Shown: positions 45,300 to 58,767, counted from the first letter of the stretch. The stretch is DNA of 64,000 bases from Datnioides undecimradiatus (GCA_008933995.1 WARS01000008.1:16602148-16666147); one strand, 5' to 3'. The notes: generated by a model not told the origin, from the letters alone. A program made the numbers and translations.

Positions 45300-45334
45300 G
45301 AGGATGATGTCACAGCAGACGTGACATCATCCTC
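45300..45334. promoter_or_regulatory. 13-bp perfect hairpin with CRE-like arms
   Basis: GAGGATGATGTCA and TGACATCATCCTC are exact reverse complements around a 9-nt loop. Each arm holds a TGATGTCA or TGACATCA CRE/AP-1-like octamer. Confidence 0.5.
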
Positions 45335-45971
45335 ATCCTCACACTGTTCTTGCATAGCGAGACGTTTACTAATTGGGACTTCTGAGCGCGCTGTAACATT
45401 CAACGAACGAGGAAAACACACAGATGCAAATTACTGCAAGATTTCAGGCTTTATTTGTATTTTTATATATATTTAATATATTATTATCATGTTAAACTCT
45501 ATAAATGTATTTAATCTATTATGGATTCTATAAGCTTCGTCCTGTACTCGCTCATTTTCTGAACCAGCCTGAACAAAAAATGAACTTTAAAATGATTTTA
45601 ATTTCATCCTCCTGCAGAAAAGCACTTTGCTGGCTGCTCTAGAGGAACCGTTTCATATCATGTGTTGTTGTGTTTAGCAGCTACTGTGTAACAGCCCGAA
45701 TCATTCCCAGATCAGCGGCGTCTGGAGCTCAGACGTTTCAGACGTCGGCTTGCAGCCTTCTCGGTCTGGCCTGAGACAGGTTCGCGAGGAAAACAAAACA
45801 AAAAAAAAAACAACAACGATGGCGCGAAAGAAGAGGAAAACAAACCGGGGCAGCTTCTTTGTGTCGCCGCTCTCGCTGTGAGAGAGGAGACGGTTCTGTT
45901 GCACGTGCAAGTGAGAGAAGAGGAGTCGGATAGAAACATGGAGCCTCCCTGTGCAGCGAAGTGAGAAGCCA

Positions 45972-45974
<3 letters not shown>

Positions 45975-46023
<49 letters not shown>
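45975..46023. repeat. (TG)n then (GA)n compound microsatellite
   Basis: About 18 TG units followed by six GA units. Confidence 0.95.
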
Positions 46024-46876
46024 CTGATGAGATTCCACCTGCCACTCACGGCATCATGGCGCCTCGCAGCCGCTCAAACTGCACCGTCATTGTCGAAGCC
46101 CGTCCCCGGCTGAGGTGTGTCTCCCCGGGTGAGGGAGCCACCGCCGCTCCCCGGCTCCACCGAGGCCTCCGGCCTGGCAGCCGCGCACGGCCCCGGGGCA
46201 CCTGGACTCATGTCGGGGCCTGTTAAAGACATTCTGCAGTGATTCACTCGATCCGCTTGCACATCTGTTTAAAATGTGGAAAAGTCGTTTCCAGCGAGTC
46301 GGCCTCTGACCGTAGTTTGTCACTGAGTTTGTTTTCCGTGAACATATCGCCCTCTGTGCTCGGCAGCCTCTCCTCCGCTGACATGACACCAAACTGTCCG
46401 ATCGGGCCTCAGTCAGAGTAAATCCAATCTGATCCCAGCAAAACGTTTCTGTGAAATGCATCAGATTGGTGTTATTCTCATCAAGCGGCGCAGGTCGAAG
46501 GTCGCCAGACACAATGCATACACAGATCGCACGTGTGCTGCGCTGCACCGCTGCAGGTTTGGCTGCACGCAAACATGCGCTCTGATGCTGCTCTTAAACC
46601 GAATTTACTGTAAATATCATCCCGTACTGGCTAATCGCTGCAGCTCTTGACATTTTCTAGCTTCTAGTTTCTGGTCATTACGTCCTCCACCGGCCCGGTT
46701 TTCCCACAAGGATCATTAATGATTCATGCGATCTAATCAAATCATCTGACTGAGCGGCCGCAGCATCAATACGGGCGATAGGTTCAGCCCATGCTGCAAA
46801 CGTGGAATAAGAAGAGGACTGTTGGAAGTGACGGTGAGGTCTGGGAAACAAAGTGAAGCTCTGCTGATAATCAGAG

Positions 46877-46879
<3 letters not shown>

Positions 46880-46907
<28 letters not shown>

Positions 46908-47074
46908 CTGCGCCGGGGCCAGCTGTGTAAGTGTGTGACAGACTGAAGAGCCCAGTCAGCACATAGGGAGGGAAGGAGGGGGTGGAGGTGGAGGAAGAGA
47001 GGAAGGAGAGAGTGAAATAAAGAGGAGAAAGGGGAGGCGGGAGGAGGAGGAGGAGGAGGAGGAGGAGGAGGAGC
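46880..47074. repeat. (TG)n and (GGA)n repeats
   Basis: TG 46880-46907, then a purine-rich stretch ending in (GGA)11 at about 47040-47074. Confidence 0.9.
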
Positions 47075-47741
47075 AGTTGAATGTGCAGAGGTTTGTATGA
47101 GCTCTGAGGGTTTCCAACTGTCACTGACAATAGGTGGAGGCAAGGCGCTCTGTATGACAATAGCCTCTTTGACCCCGGTCAAGCTAGCAGGGGGGTTGGG
47201 GAGGTCGGGGGGGAAGGTGGGGAGCGAGGGTGTCCCCATCTGCCTCAGAAGAGAGAGTTGTGTTTTTGTGTGTGTGTGCATCTGTACTCTGCAATCCGTG
47301 TGCAGAAACTGTGTCACGCTGTTAAATCTGCACGCCCGTGTGTTCTGGTGACATCGGAGCCGCCGTCGCTGCCTCGCGTGCACAGGATGAATGTTTGCTC
47401 CGCGAGGGTGCAACGATGTGCAGCTCTCACAGTTACCGTCCTCTTGCTTCCGCGCCAGACTCCTTTCACAAAAGCAGCTACTTTACCCGACGCTGAATTC
47501 TTTTTTTTTTTTTTATTTTGGATGCTTTCGTGAATCAAAAGCACGCCTCGCATTTGGAAACTGCGCCGTGGAACGCAGGAAAGTCGTTTGTCTCGACAGC
47601 AGTTGGTTAATATTGTTTTGGGCGTGAACCCCCGACGACCCTTCAGAGTCTGCCACGACCCGCTGGAGTGTGCGCGAGCCAGACTTTGAAAAACAGCACC
47701 GCAGGCCGAGCCTAAGTCAGCAGACTTTAACTGATGGATGT

Positions 47742-47805
47742 CTCTCTCTCTCTGTCTCTCTCTCTCTCTCTGTCTCTCTCTCCCTCGCTCTCCCTCGCTC
47801 TCCCC
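47742..47805. repeat. (CT)n polypyrimidine tract
   Basis: CT repeat with CTGTCT and CCCTCG interruptions. Confidence 0.9.
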
Positions 47806-47925
47806 TGTCACCCAGCTTCTCAGATCTGTCAGTCCTTATGACAAAGCTCCTCTCTGTGAGGAGCTTGGCTAAGCAACGTGGCCCGGCCCCTCTTCATAAA
47901 ACATCTTTATCATGTACAGAGACTG

Positions 47926-48120
47926 CACACACACACACACACACACACGCAAACACACACACACACGCACAGTGCAATTTCAGCGAGTTTGGCTGCAGAG
48001 TATTGCCTCCTCTCTCTCTTTTCCCATAAATAGCAGACATAGCTGGATTTGTCTCTGTGTCACCATGGCGATTTTGCTGCTTTCACGACCTGCTATGACG
48101 ATAGAACAGGCCCTGGTGCA

Positions 48121-48152
<32 letters not shown>

Positions 48153-48206
48153 ATGCAGGTTTATAGAGGCACAGTACGGCAGCTACCACACACACACACA
48201 CACATG
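47926..48206. repeat. CA and TG microsatellites
   Basis: CA 47926-47969, TG 48124-48152 and CA 48186-48206. Confidence 0.95.
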
Positions 48207-48465
48207 CACAGTCACCCCCACCCCCACCAGACAAAGCAGAGGATTGTGGGACTGCACACCCGTTGCCTTGGTGATGAGAATCAAAGTGACAGCTCTCCTA
48301 CAGGAGGAGCCTCCCCCACCTCCCACCCCTCCCAGACTCCCTCTCTCCTCCCTAGCAGGTGTAAGAGAGCGAGGGAGACAGAGAGATGTCTTTCTTCCCG
48401 TCTTGGTCGTCTTCCAGATCCTCTCGCCTTCTGTCCTTGAGAGACGCTGAAATAAGCAGCGCCGG

Positions 48466-48780
48466 TTGGGAGTCGAGGCTGTAACTCCTCCGCCAGCCTT
48501 TAATAACACCGTAAATTGTGTATGCGCTGGCATATTGAGTAAAGCTTTTCTGGAAGCGCTGCTCGCGGGGCTTCACAAGACATCATTTAGGCAAACGGCA
48601 AGGTTACGTCAGAGGATCGTGCAGAAATTAAAAACTCAGGGTGTGAAAGTTGGAACTGTTCGTGAGGCGGCTGGACGGCGACCGACACCCGATGACGGGA
48701 TGTTTACGGTTCATCGCTTCCTTCGTTCGAACTTTAATCTGTTAGTAAAACACTTCAGGACCAATCAGGTGCAGCGCTGA
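48466..48780 (+). other. repeat-free 104-codon open frame, unrecognised
   Basis: In an otherwise microsatellite-rich intron this frame is unusual in having no low-complexity sequence. Its product contains RQRIVQKLKTQGVKVGTVRE, and I do not recognise it. There is no good start context, splice evidence or family match. It is most likely a chance frame or an old transposon fragment. Confidence 0.15.
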
Positions 48781-48795
48781 TCAAACACGCTCTCA

Positions 48796-49031
48796 TACAC
48801 ACACACACACACACTCACACACACACACCGTGACATATGTGCTCCGTCCTGATTGGCCCTCCACAACAATGACACTTAGCGTTAGTGGTAGCCATGGCAA
48901 CGTGCCTCTAGTTGCACAAAGGGGTCAGATCTAAAAGGTCTAAATCTGCTAATGTCTCGGAGTACCTCTTACACACACACACACGCGCGCACACACACAC
49001 TTACTGACACAGATGTGTGTGTGTGTGTGTG
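48796..49031. repeat. CA and TG microsatellites
   Basis: CA 48796-48830 (interrupted), CA/CG 48971-49000 and TG 49014-49031. Confidence 0.9.
48888..48901. promoter_or_regulatory. RFX X-box motif
   Basis: GTAGCCATGGCAAC fits GTNRCC-N2-RGYAAC exactly. RFX factors act in neurons and ciliated cells. The role here is inferred from the motif. Confidence 0.45.
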
Positions 49032-49145
49032 CGCGCATGCTCTTAAAGGAGCAGGTTCCTTTGCTGTAGAGGTCTGCTTTGTTTAGAAGTGGCATTCCCT
49101 TTAAGAGGGACGAAGGTGAGTGCGGCAAACAAAGAGCCTCATTGA

Positions 49146-49316
49146 TGAGAGAGAGAGAGGGAGGGAGAGAGACTAAGGCACAGAGGGAGAGAGAGAGAGC
49201 GAGAGAGAGAGAGGAGAGCCAGTTGTGAAATTGCATTTTTTGTCTTTACAGACCCCCAATCTTTGGCAAAGGGACAAAGGTAGCCCTCTGGGACCCCTTA
49301 ACCCCTCTGTCTCTCT

Positions 49317-49362
<46 letters not shown>
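49146..49362. repeat. (GA)n tract and (CA)n microsatellite
   Basis: GA-rich 49146-49214, then CA 49318-49362 (about 22 units). Confidence 0.95.
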
Positions 49363-49363
<1 letters not shown>

Positions 49364-49389
49364 CCCTCCCTCACAAAAGAGCTGGTTCC

Positions 49390-49605
49390 ACAGCTGCCCC
49401 GAGTCCCCCATCCCACCCCACTTCCATTATTTTTAATCCCCCGGTGAAAGCTCCCCTGATTTCTCCTCTTTCCCAACACCCCCTCCTCCGTATACACCCC
49501 CCCCCACTCAAACACATATTACCCCCTCACCCCTCCCCACCCTCAGCACCAGCATCACCCCCTTCATCCCCCATGATTAATCCCCCTCCCCTTCTCTCAG
49601 TCTGA
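49390..49605. repeat. C-rich low-complexity region
   Basis: Runs of C5-C9 with CCCCTCC words; a strongly asymmetric polypyrimidine strand. Confidence 0.8.
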
Positions 49606-49692
49606 GGTCCCACAAAGCCGTCAGCTGTCGTATCGTCTCTCTGACACACCGGCTGGACTCTCACTTTAATTATGAAGCTCTGAGCCTGATTA

Positions 49693-49694
<2 letters not shown>

Positions 49695-49724
<30 letters not shown>
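49695..49724. repeat. (TG)n microsatellite
   Basis: About 15 TG units. Confidence 0.95.
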
Positions 49725-49725
<1 letters not shown>

Positions 49726-50438
49726 AGACCGGGCTGCGTGGGTACATGCATGGCACAGATGTGATGCTGTGCATGTCTGCGTGTGTGTGTGTGTTGATGG
49801 TCACAGGTCAGACAGACAGCCAGGATCCAGTGTTAGTCACATGACTGATGGATTCCCACAGAGAAAGGTGCTGATTGGCTGCTGGGGGTTCCTGACCTTT
49901 GACCCAGCAGTGATGACAGGTTCATATTTATCCTGTTTACCAGCTGACAGCCTCTTTTCTTGCTTCCTTCCTTCTCTTTTCTACTGTTTTTACTGCATTT
50001 TTAGTTTTGTGCTTTGGCCGATTTGGTTCTTTCCACATTTTCTTTTCATTTTTCTGTTTATTTGCATGAATTGTGACAAATTAACAACACCGTTCGTCGC
50101 CCGAGCTCAACAAAAACTCAGAAATAATTTGGCTGCGATCTGTGTTTCAGAAAAAAGAAGCCGCGTAAACATTCGGCCGTTGAAATATCTCTTTCTCACG
50201 CTCTCTGTTGCACGGTTTCCACCTTAAAGAACGCCGCGCGGCGTTTCTGTCACGTGTCACCTCATCAATAAACTTTCCACATTCTGTAAAAACTTGCGCT
50301 TTCATCTCCGCTCCAGCCTGCAGCCGCTCTGTTGTTCGCCGCGCCGTAAATCATACAATCGCGTTGCATATGGTTGTCGTTAATGACGATGAGGTCACGC
50401 TTCCAGTCAGGCCCCACCCTCCCACGCTCACATGCACG

Positions 50439-50675
50439 TGCACACACACACACACAAACACACACATGCACGCGTGCACGGTATTAAGGCCAATGCACTC
50501 ATGAGGAAGCGGGCGTGCACACATGCAAAATGGTGCGGATAGGCGCTCACACACACTGATACTGATACTTTGTAGAGAGCGCGGCATATAGACAGAGGGA
50601 GAGAGAGAGGGAGCTAATTAGTGTTTTAGCTGATTGCTAATTGCCACTTCCTTCCGCCTACTTACACACAACACT

Positions 50676-50706
<31 letters not shown>

Positions 50707-50792
50707 CAGTAGAGACATCTTCTCCACCCGTTTCTATCAGACTCTTGTCACTTACCTCTAATTACAGACGTGTCCATCATGTTTTATGAAGT

Positions 50793-50837
<45 letters not shown>
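50439..50837. repeat. CA and GA microsatellites
   Basis: CA 50439-50465, GA 50677-50702 and CA 50795-50837. Confidence 0.95.
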
Positions 50838-50838
<1 letters not shown>

Positions 50839-51896
50839 TGCATCACACTCAGTCTGACCTCCCTGCTCCACCTCCTCCTGCTCCTGCTCCTGCTTTAAAG
50901 GTGAAGCTCTCGCCCCAAATCGCGGGCCCCGACGGCCTGAACGACTCGCCCTCGATCGCTCCCGCCGGTGTTCCCGCGGCGCCGCGAGCGTTTATGGCGT
51001 GAAACTCAACATTTTTTCGTTTTCACAAGTCCCTCTCAGCTGTCGGGAGGGGGGGGGTTGCACACAGTGACCTGGCAGTGTTTCTCTGGAGGTCTTGCGT
51101 TACAGTTGGAAAAGGAGGTGCGTGGACAGTGAACCCGCCGCTCGCTCTCGCCATTTTGCCTCCATTTACAGCTTTAAGTTAATTATAGGTATTAAAACGT
51201 GCGACGCAGCCAAACATAATGGATTCTGATTACTTGTTGACAGTCACATATCAATGCGATTAAAACACGTTGTTCTTTAATGTGTATGAAGCTATTTTTA
51301 AACCTTTTTAATGCATTGGATGAATTAATTTAGACTGGGGAAATATTAAAATGATGAGATCTTATCATGAGCTGACGCTGATTTAGGAAAAACTGTGTTA
51401 TTACAGCGATTTCCTGATACGGATTCAGCCACATCTCCCCGTGCTGCCTTCATATCATCTGACAGCTTTAACGAGCTGCGGCAGGATCATTAAGTGAGCT
51501 GCTCGGGATCAGAGCAGGTGATGCAGCTTCTTAATTTCATGTTATTTCACTGAGAGGAGATGATCGCCGGTCAAAACTGTTTCTGGTGACATGAGACGAG
51601 CTGGACGGAAGTCAAGGAACAACTTTTCCTGGCCGGCGGTGCACGCCGTCTCCGAAGGATCGGCCCGAACCCGCCGCTCTCTTGTTACTCGACTTTCTCA
51701 CAGTGTAAAAGTTTGGGCTCGGCGTTACAGTGCGAGCCGTCCGCCGCAGCCAGGGCGAGTTTTATTTGCTTCCCCCAGCGTGGATTTATGTCATGCTGGA
51801 AGAGAAGCGTGCGTTGGAGTGAATTCTCGGGGCGGTTTTACTAGCAGCGCATGAAGCAGCGAGCCGGCAGAGTTCAAGCGCAGTTGAGGATGTTTT

Positions 51897-51897
<1 letters not shown>

Positions 51898-51942
<45 letters not shown>

Positions 51943-52290
51943 CGAGCCTCTGCACAGTTTTTCACTTTCTCAGGCTACGTGTCCTCGGTCCAGCGCCAAG
52001 TCCACAGCTCTCTCTCTCTCTCACACACACACACATATAAACACACACATGGGCATACATGATCTCAGCCGCACAAAAAACATGCACACACACACACACA
52101 CACATGCTCGCATGCACACAGACACACACACACTGTGCAGTCCCAGCTGTAACAAATGGGGACCAGATTGTGTATGATGATGATGATGTAAAAGACCAGG
52201 CATGCTGGTCTCCATGGTTGACGAGCTTTGTTGAATAAACGTTGAGTGTGTGTGTGTTCTGCTCTGTGTGTGTGTGTGTGTGTGTGTGTA
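51898..52290. repeat. TG/CA microsatellite cluster
   Basis: TG 51898-51941, CT then CA about 52008-52050, CA 52084-52104 and TG 52242-52289. Confidence 0.95.
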
Positions 52291-52860
52291 TCTAGAGGGG
52301 TCAAACCCTGATCCACGTGCCATGAGCTATTAAACAGCTCTCTCTGGTTCCCTGTAGAATTCATCATATGGTGCTGCAGCCAATCAGGAGCGAGCGTGCG
52401 GGGGTGATTGTACTTTTCCTCTCTTCCTCTCGTCCGCGCGCTCGCGTCGGATCGTGCAACTGCTAAAAAAGACGTCATCTTGATTTGGTCCGTGCGTGTG
52501 CGTTTGTGTATTTCTGATTCGAAAAGACGGTCGCAGAGGCCTTGATGGCGGCGGGACGCGACATCTTTAAGTGAGACCCTTCAGCGTGCTTCATCTGCGG
52601 TTAAAATGAGTCAATGGATGTTGAGTTTGGGGCATTAGAGGCACTTATGTATCTGCTGTTTCCTTCAGGGGACGCCAGGCTGTGGAGTTCGTCAGCGAGC
52701 AGAGCCGGGCACCAGCAAGGCCTCCGTTAGCTCGCCGCACGGCGCATGTGACGCAGCGATTTGGGTGTTAAGGGGAGAGGGGAATGCGCCGAGGGTTGGG
52801 TTCAGCCGGGGGTCTGCAAAGTTGTGACAACGCTGATAAAGTGAGACGGGTATTCTCATA

Positions 52861-52862
<2 letters not shown>

Positions 52863-52908
<46 letters not shown>
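52863..52908. repeat. (TG)n microsatellite
   Basis: About 22 TG units. Confidence 0.95.
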
Positions 52909-53451
52909 ACATAAACCTGTTTATGCACTCACATTGCGAGGTCTCTCTTTCCTTTCGGGGACAAAACACAAGTGCCCATTATGTAAATTATTACATTTTA
53001 GATTGAGGACTTGGACTTTGAGAGGAAGTGAACGTGAGCCAATGTAACGTCCGCGCAGATGATGGAAACCTGACTCTGTGCAAGTGTGTGCGTGTGTGTG
53101 TGAGCCTGTGTGTGTTTCCAAGTAGCATGAGTCAGACGACAAAGGGTGTGTTCAGCTAAGAGAAAGAAGGAAACAAGAGGAAGTGAGATGAATGTGGAAT
53201 GACAGAGTGAGGCTTAGAAAGAGCAAACTATGTAGAGAGAGAGGTGTAACGTTGTTTATTTGTTTATTTACCATGTAAACAAATGCGGAAAATGTGTTTA
53301 CTACAGTGCACGAAGAAGAACCTGCAAAGATCACGACAGTCTGCGAATGAATCATACAAAATGTGCATAACGTCATTAACCTTGTGTTGTATTGAGTTTC
53401 CACTTAGCCTGCGACCGTGCACCAGTTTACATGGGTCACAACAAAACAAAT

Positions 53452-53470
53452 GCATCATGGGATTTGTAGG
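53452..53470 (-). promoter_or_regulatory. weak ZNF143/Staf-type motif
   Basis: The minus strand reads CCTACAAATCCCATGATGC, about 15 of 19 positions of the consensus. Confidence 0.3.
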
Positions 53471-53723
53471 ATTTGGTGCATATTTGATCCCTTGTCTTCA
53501 TTAGTGTTCAATAATACTGTTTATTAATACCACCTTAAGTAAAAATCATGCTTTAATGCTGTTACTGCGAATCAAACGCACCCTTTGGCTCCGCCCCCCG
53601 GTGGTTTAATCCAACCAATGAGAGAAAGTCTGAAGTTTTAGTCCTACAAACGTTTCTGAGGTAATCTGTAAGTGATCCTCCAACTGAAAGAGGGGGGGAC
53701 AAAGACGGGATGGAGGAAAGAAA

Positions 53724-53724
<1 letters not shown>

Positions 53725-53754
<30 letters not shown>

Positions 53755-54085
53755 GGAGGCTGACAGCAGTGTTGGGGCAGCTGACGGGGTAAAGGGGCAG
53801 TTGTAGTCACATGGGGCACAGAGATGGATTTGGGGGGATTTGAGGCTGTAAGAGGGTGGGGACGAGCGGGCTTAGACCAGCTGACACTGTCCACATTACA
53901 CACACACACACACACACACACAAGGGCCAAGCCAAAGATAGACAGACACTAATAACGGACAAAAATACAAAAATGAATTCACGGCTTGGCTTCGAGCCCC
54001 GGAATAACAAATGCACACACACACGCAAGACAAAAGAGCACACACACACACACGCTGCCAGAAATGAATGCATGTAATCACACCT

Positions 54086-54117
<32 letters not shown>

Positions 54118-54202
54118 CACAGTAGAGCAGCGGTTGCAGGGGAATGTTTAGATAACTTTGGGACGACGCAGGGCAGCGTGAGTAGAAGAGTAGAAGGAGG
54201 GG

Positions 54203-54235
<33 letters not shown>

Positions 54236-54236
54236 T
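53725..54236. repeat. CA/TG microsatellite cluster
   Basis: TG 53725-53746, CA 53897-53922, CA about 54015-54052, CA 54090-54121 and TG 54202-54236. Confidence 0.95.
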
Positions 54237-55137
54237 GGGCAGGAAGACAGGTGTGGCTCTATCAAGGCAGTTGTGTGACACCAGACACCAACAGGGGAGA
54301 TAGCGCACAACGAGCCGCGCACAGAGAGTATCAGAGGAGGAGTGTGTGTCTGCGTGCAGAGGGTCAGTGTCTGTGCACAGTGTGTCTCGCTATGAGAACA
54401 GTCATTAGTCGACCGCCTCGCTCGCCCGCTGACGTGAAACAGCTAATAATTTAGCAATCAGGACATTACTGATAATCAGTGTTTTCCAGGAACGTCCTAA
54501 GGAACTCATGAATTATGCCTTCCTTTCGCTGCAGAGACCTGGTTCTGGTTTTTGTTTCTAGACCCCCGAAACACCCCTAAAGGTCCGAGTTTTGGATTAA
54601 CTGAAAACACATTACGCTGCCCGTCGCTGATTGGTCAGAAACAAACCTGAAGCCTTCGTGTTTATGCACGAAATGGCTCACAAATGTCACTGTTTATGTG
54701 AGTTTTCTACATTCAGGAGTCAGTTCTACTCAATATTCCACTTAAAAGAAGTGAGACGAACCCGGAGTTGCTGATGAAGGGACTTACACAGCTTTATTTG
54801 CTAATTCTCAGTTGTTGCAGCCGAAGGAAACGCACGCAGAGCAGTAAATCACAGACATGGACGCAGCGACTCTGTGGCTGTTCTCTCGCCATGTCCAGAA
54901 ATGATCTCAAACGCGACCCTGTGTCGGTTTTAATTGGTTTAATCATCCCGCAGCTCCTCTGATGCAGTGGAAACACAAACGCGCCGAAGACGGAGGGAGA
55001 AGTGAGAAAGGGAGAGAGAGTGATGCGAGCAGAGGGGAAGGAAAGGAAGCAAGGAAAAGAGGAGGAAAGGAAGGATGCAGAAGGAAGCAAGACGTTCTCT
55101 CTCTTTCTGTCACTTCATTATTCAGTGATGGTCACTT

Positions 55138-55138
<1 letters not shown>

Positions 55139-55168
<30 letters not shown>

Positions 55169-55455
55169 CAGAGAGAGGGGGTGTGAGTAAAATCAGAACA
55201 GTGTTGAACTCGTTTGGGTCGACCAAGAATTCACACGAGGTCCAGTTACCACGCAGGCCCTCCGAGGACACAAACGAGCTGTGTGTGTGTGCGTGTGTGT
55301 GTGTGTGGGTGCGTGTGCGTGTGTGCGTGTGTGTGTGTGTGTGTGGTGTGGTTGCGGAAGACAGATGAGTATGCGGGTGATTAGGTGTGTATATTTAGTT
55401 GTCTGTGGCTGCATAGTGAGATGTGTGACTTTCTAGAGCGACGGAGAGTTGAGCT

Positions 55456-55491
<36 letters not shown>

Positions 55492-55594
55492 ACGCCTGCA
55501 TTCTTTCCATAAGTGTGCAAGTGTGTGTGTCACCATTTAATGACATGAGACGAGAATATGTGTGTTTGTCTTTGTGTGTGTGTGTGTGTGTGTC
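55139..55594. repeat. TG microsatellite cluster
   Basis: TG 55139-55168, TG/GCGTG 55279-55345, TG 55456-55491 and TG 55572-55594. Confidence 0.95.
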
Positions 55595-57614
55595 CATGGG
55601 GAAGACCACGTTATTACAGCTGCCCGTTCTCGTCACCGCGCTCACTTCCTGTGTGAGCTGCACTTCCTGCGTCCTATTGGCTACACGTGCGTGGATTTAA
55701 CACGTCTGTTTGAATGCGCATCAGGAAGCGATGTCTCATGCACGGCGCTGCATGAGAAAAACACAGAATGCTAACAGTCAGGCGCCTTAATGTGCATTTT
55801 ACACCTGGAACAACACCCGTGTTAGCAACAATGCTAACAGCACACAGCAGTCTTATTGCATATATCACAGAGGACATGCATGAAGCTTCTTTGCACTGTT
55901 GGGTGCATGTGTGTCTTGTGTGACGTTGTGTTGTTGGTGCACTGAAAAAAACAACTTTGTTATCTGAATATTGGCATTTCCTTAATATTTAATAAGTGCT
56001 CCTATCATTTATCAATTGCACTAACAGCAAAATGCATTTAAATGCCTCTTTAATATAATATAAATTATAGAAACAGTTGTGTTTTTGCATGAACATTGTG
56101 AATTAGATTATTTGATTTGTTTTAATTAATAAACTTTCTCATTATGACTCTATTAATACAGGAACATGCAGTAATACTGAGTAATATATAATATAACCAG
56201 TGGTTTATGGAAGGAAGAAGAACTGTCGGACACGTTCAAAACAAATCCAGCCCATCCAAAGACATCAGAGTTTCCAAACTGTTTCTGAGCTCTTGTGCTG
56301 CGTTTTCTACTTTCTGTTGTTGCCGAGGGAAGACTGGAAGCTTTCAGGCAAATGTGACGGCAGGTACAAGAGAGTGATGGAGAGAGAGAGAGAGAGGATG
56401 AAGGGAGGATGAGGAGGAGAGGAGAGAGGAGGCAGTCATGGCATCCTTTCAGCTGTTTGCTCGGCATGGGTCGGGTCACTTGGGCAACACCAGTCCTGCT
56501 GCCAAAGACAGAAAGAAAGACCAGAAAAGAAAAGAAAAAGAGAGGGGTGGGGGGGTGTGAGGAGGGAGGAGGGGGAGGAATGATGGGAAACGGGGGAGGA
56601 GAGCTGGAGAGAGGGTGGATCGTGCCGATAAATGGTGAGAAAAGGCTGCGTTGGGTTTTTTCTTGTCAGAGGGAAATGATCAGGTCCCTCATGTGAGACG
56701 CAAAAGGAGTCGTGCAGGGCACAGTGTCAGCAGCTCTCCATTCATAAATCTGATAGTTAGAGACAGGAACACACTCGAACGCACCACAGAGGACCGCAGG
56801 GTGATTTCAAAATAAAAGCCTGATATAGAAAAGACTCATTTTGGAATATGAAAACAGAAGAAGAAGGCCTTTAAACACATGCACAGACAAACCCTGTGCA
56901 ACCAGGATGCATATAAACAGTGTGGTAATAGCACGGTGTGGATGCTAACAGGAAGTTAGGAGTGAGTGGGGAAAGTTAGGCGTGTTTCAAAGGTCACGGG
57001 TTCAAGCCCCAGCTGCAGCCGGTGTGCAGAGCTGCTCCCGTTAGCATAGCATCAAAACACAACCCAGTGCCTTTCTGCTTATTGTTAATTTGCCATTTGA
57101 CAGAAATATTACAGGGCGTCTTAGTTTTTGGCGCCCGAGTGGCGAAACTTTTCCAGAAAGCTTCACAAAAAGTGGGAATTATTTCTACGAAGCGTGCAGA
57201 TACCCAGCGGAGGGACTCTGCTGATCGGAAAAGCGAAGGACACGGAGTTGGAGGCTGGACGGAGAGCAGCAGGACTCTCCAAGTGAAAGGCGTTACATCA
57301 GAGCCGAGGAATTCCTGCCTTTTCTTCCAGCTTCTTTTGTTATTCTTTAGAGAGAGTGGCCTTATTCTTCCCACCGAGCGCTCTGTCACACTGCCGGACC
57401 TCGGCACAGATAAAGGAGGAGTGGGAGAGGGAAGGGAAGTGGGGGGTGGGAGTCGGAGGGAGAGCGAGCGTGCAGAAACGCTGAGGGGAGGGGAGGCTGA
57501 CAGGAAACCATGTTTTTACAGTTCCTGGTGCTGCTCTTAAAAAAAAAAACCCTAACATGAGGAGAACAGAGAGTAGAAGAAGAGAGGAAACAGGAAATGA
57601 CCGATAACACTGAC

Positions 57615-57660
57615 GCTAAATCTTCTGAGTGCATGCTCCAAGAAGCTAAATCTTCTGAGT
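57615..57660 (+). repeat. short direct repeat, period 30
   Basis: GCTAAATCTTCTGAGT occurs at 57615-57630 and 57645-57660. Confidence 0.85.
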
Positions 57661-58767
57661 CATCCGTTTGCTTTTTATTAAAACAACACTTAAATATTTG
57701 TTTTACTCTAACCTGAATAGAAACGACTCCAGTGCAGTAATCTGCAGTGGCTGGGTGTACATTTAAGACGTTTTAGGACATTTTTGCACTTTTATTGTCA
57801 GTTTTGGGGGTTTTTATGAAGGCACGAACCATAAATACTACAGAATTTGTTTCTCTTGTTGTTTTTTGTGATTTCGAGTCTCTCGGTGTGTTTTTTTTGG
57901 GTTCGAGCTTCATGGAGACGCTCGCTCTGGCTGTACTCGAGTGGCTTTTGGGTATCGGGGCGGCGGGATTGTTAGCGGATTGTCAGTGTAGCATCATGCT
58001 ACAAACACATAACAACAGGACGGAGGTGTAATTTGGGATTTTTGGGTGATATAAGTAAAGTTCTGACAATGTAAAACCAAAAAAACATCAAGTCTAGCTG
58101 AGCCGCAGCGCTCAGTGGAAACACAGCTACCTACTGAGTCTCCCGCTTTGTGCATCTGGTTACTCGTTACCCTTAAATACTGCTGATTAGTATGTTTTCG
58201 TACCTTTTAAAGTGTTTTTATGGTGCTGTGAAAGTCCCATGTGGAGCAATGTGAGCGCAGTTTACAACAAACGTCTTCAAAAGCTGCTTCTCTTATCGCA
58301 AAGCAGCACCCGGCCGGAGCAGGCGCCAAACGCACGGAGGCTTCTTCGGGACGCCGGGACACCGGAGGAACACCTCTGTGTCTGCTGTTGTTGTTGGAGT
58401 CGGTGGAAGTCAGTAAAGAGCGGCGAAAAGCAGCGCCCCGGGCCACCCGACCGCAGTTGCTCCAAGATTTAATACGTTTTTCCTAATTGACCGTGATTTC
58501 GTCTGGTGTAAACGATGTGGAAGCCAGTGGGAGAGTGTGTGTTACAGGCCTGTGGGCGCTCGGGGGGAGACGAGGCGAGCTCGCTGCCAGCCCGTTACAA
58601 AGCAACCATCACATCTTCATCCACATAAGCTGCAGTGTTGGACCGAGCTCTCACTTCTGTCTCTGCCTCTTTATTCTCTGTCCTGTGCCGTCTCTCCTCA
58701 CGTCTTTCCTTTCTCTATCTGTCTGCCTTGGATGTTTTCTTTCCTATCTTTCCTTCCTTGTTCCACC

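Noticed and set aside
47314..47811. 165-codon frame on the minus strand
   Set aside because: It begins in a CT/GA tract (Arg-Glu repeats) and has no recognisable domain or splice support.
57022..57540. 172-codon frame on the plus strand
   Set aside because: No domain, poor start context and a glycine/arginine-rich end from purine-rich DNA; probably chance, though it is one of the less repetitive long frames.
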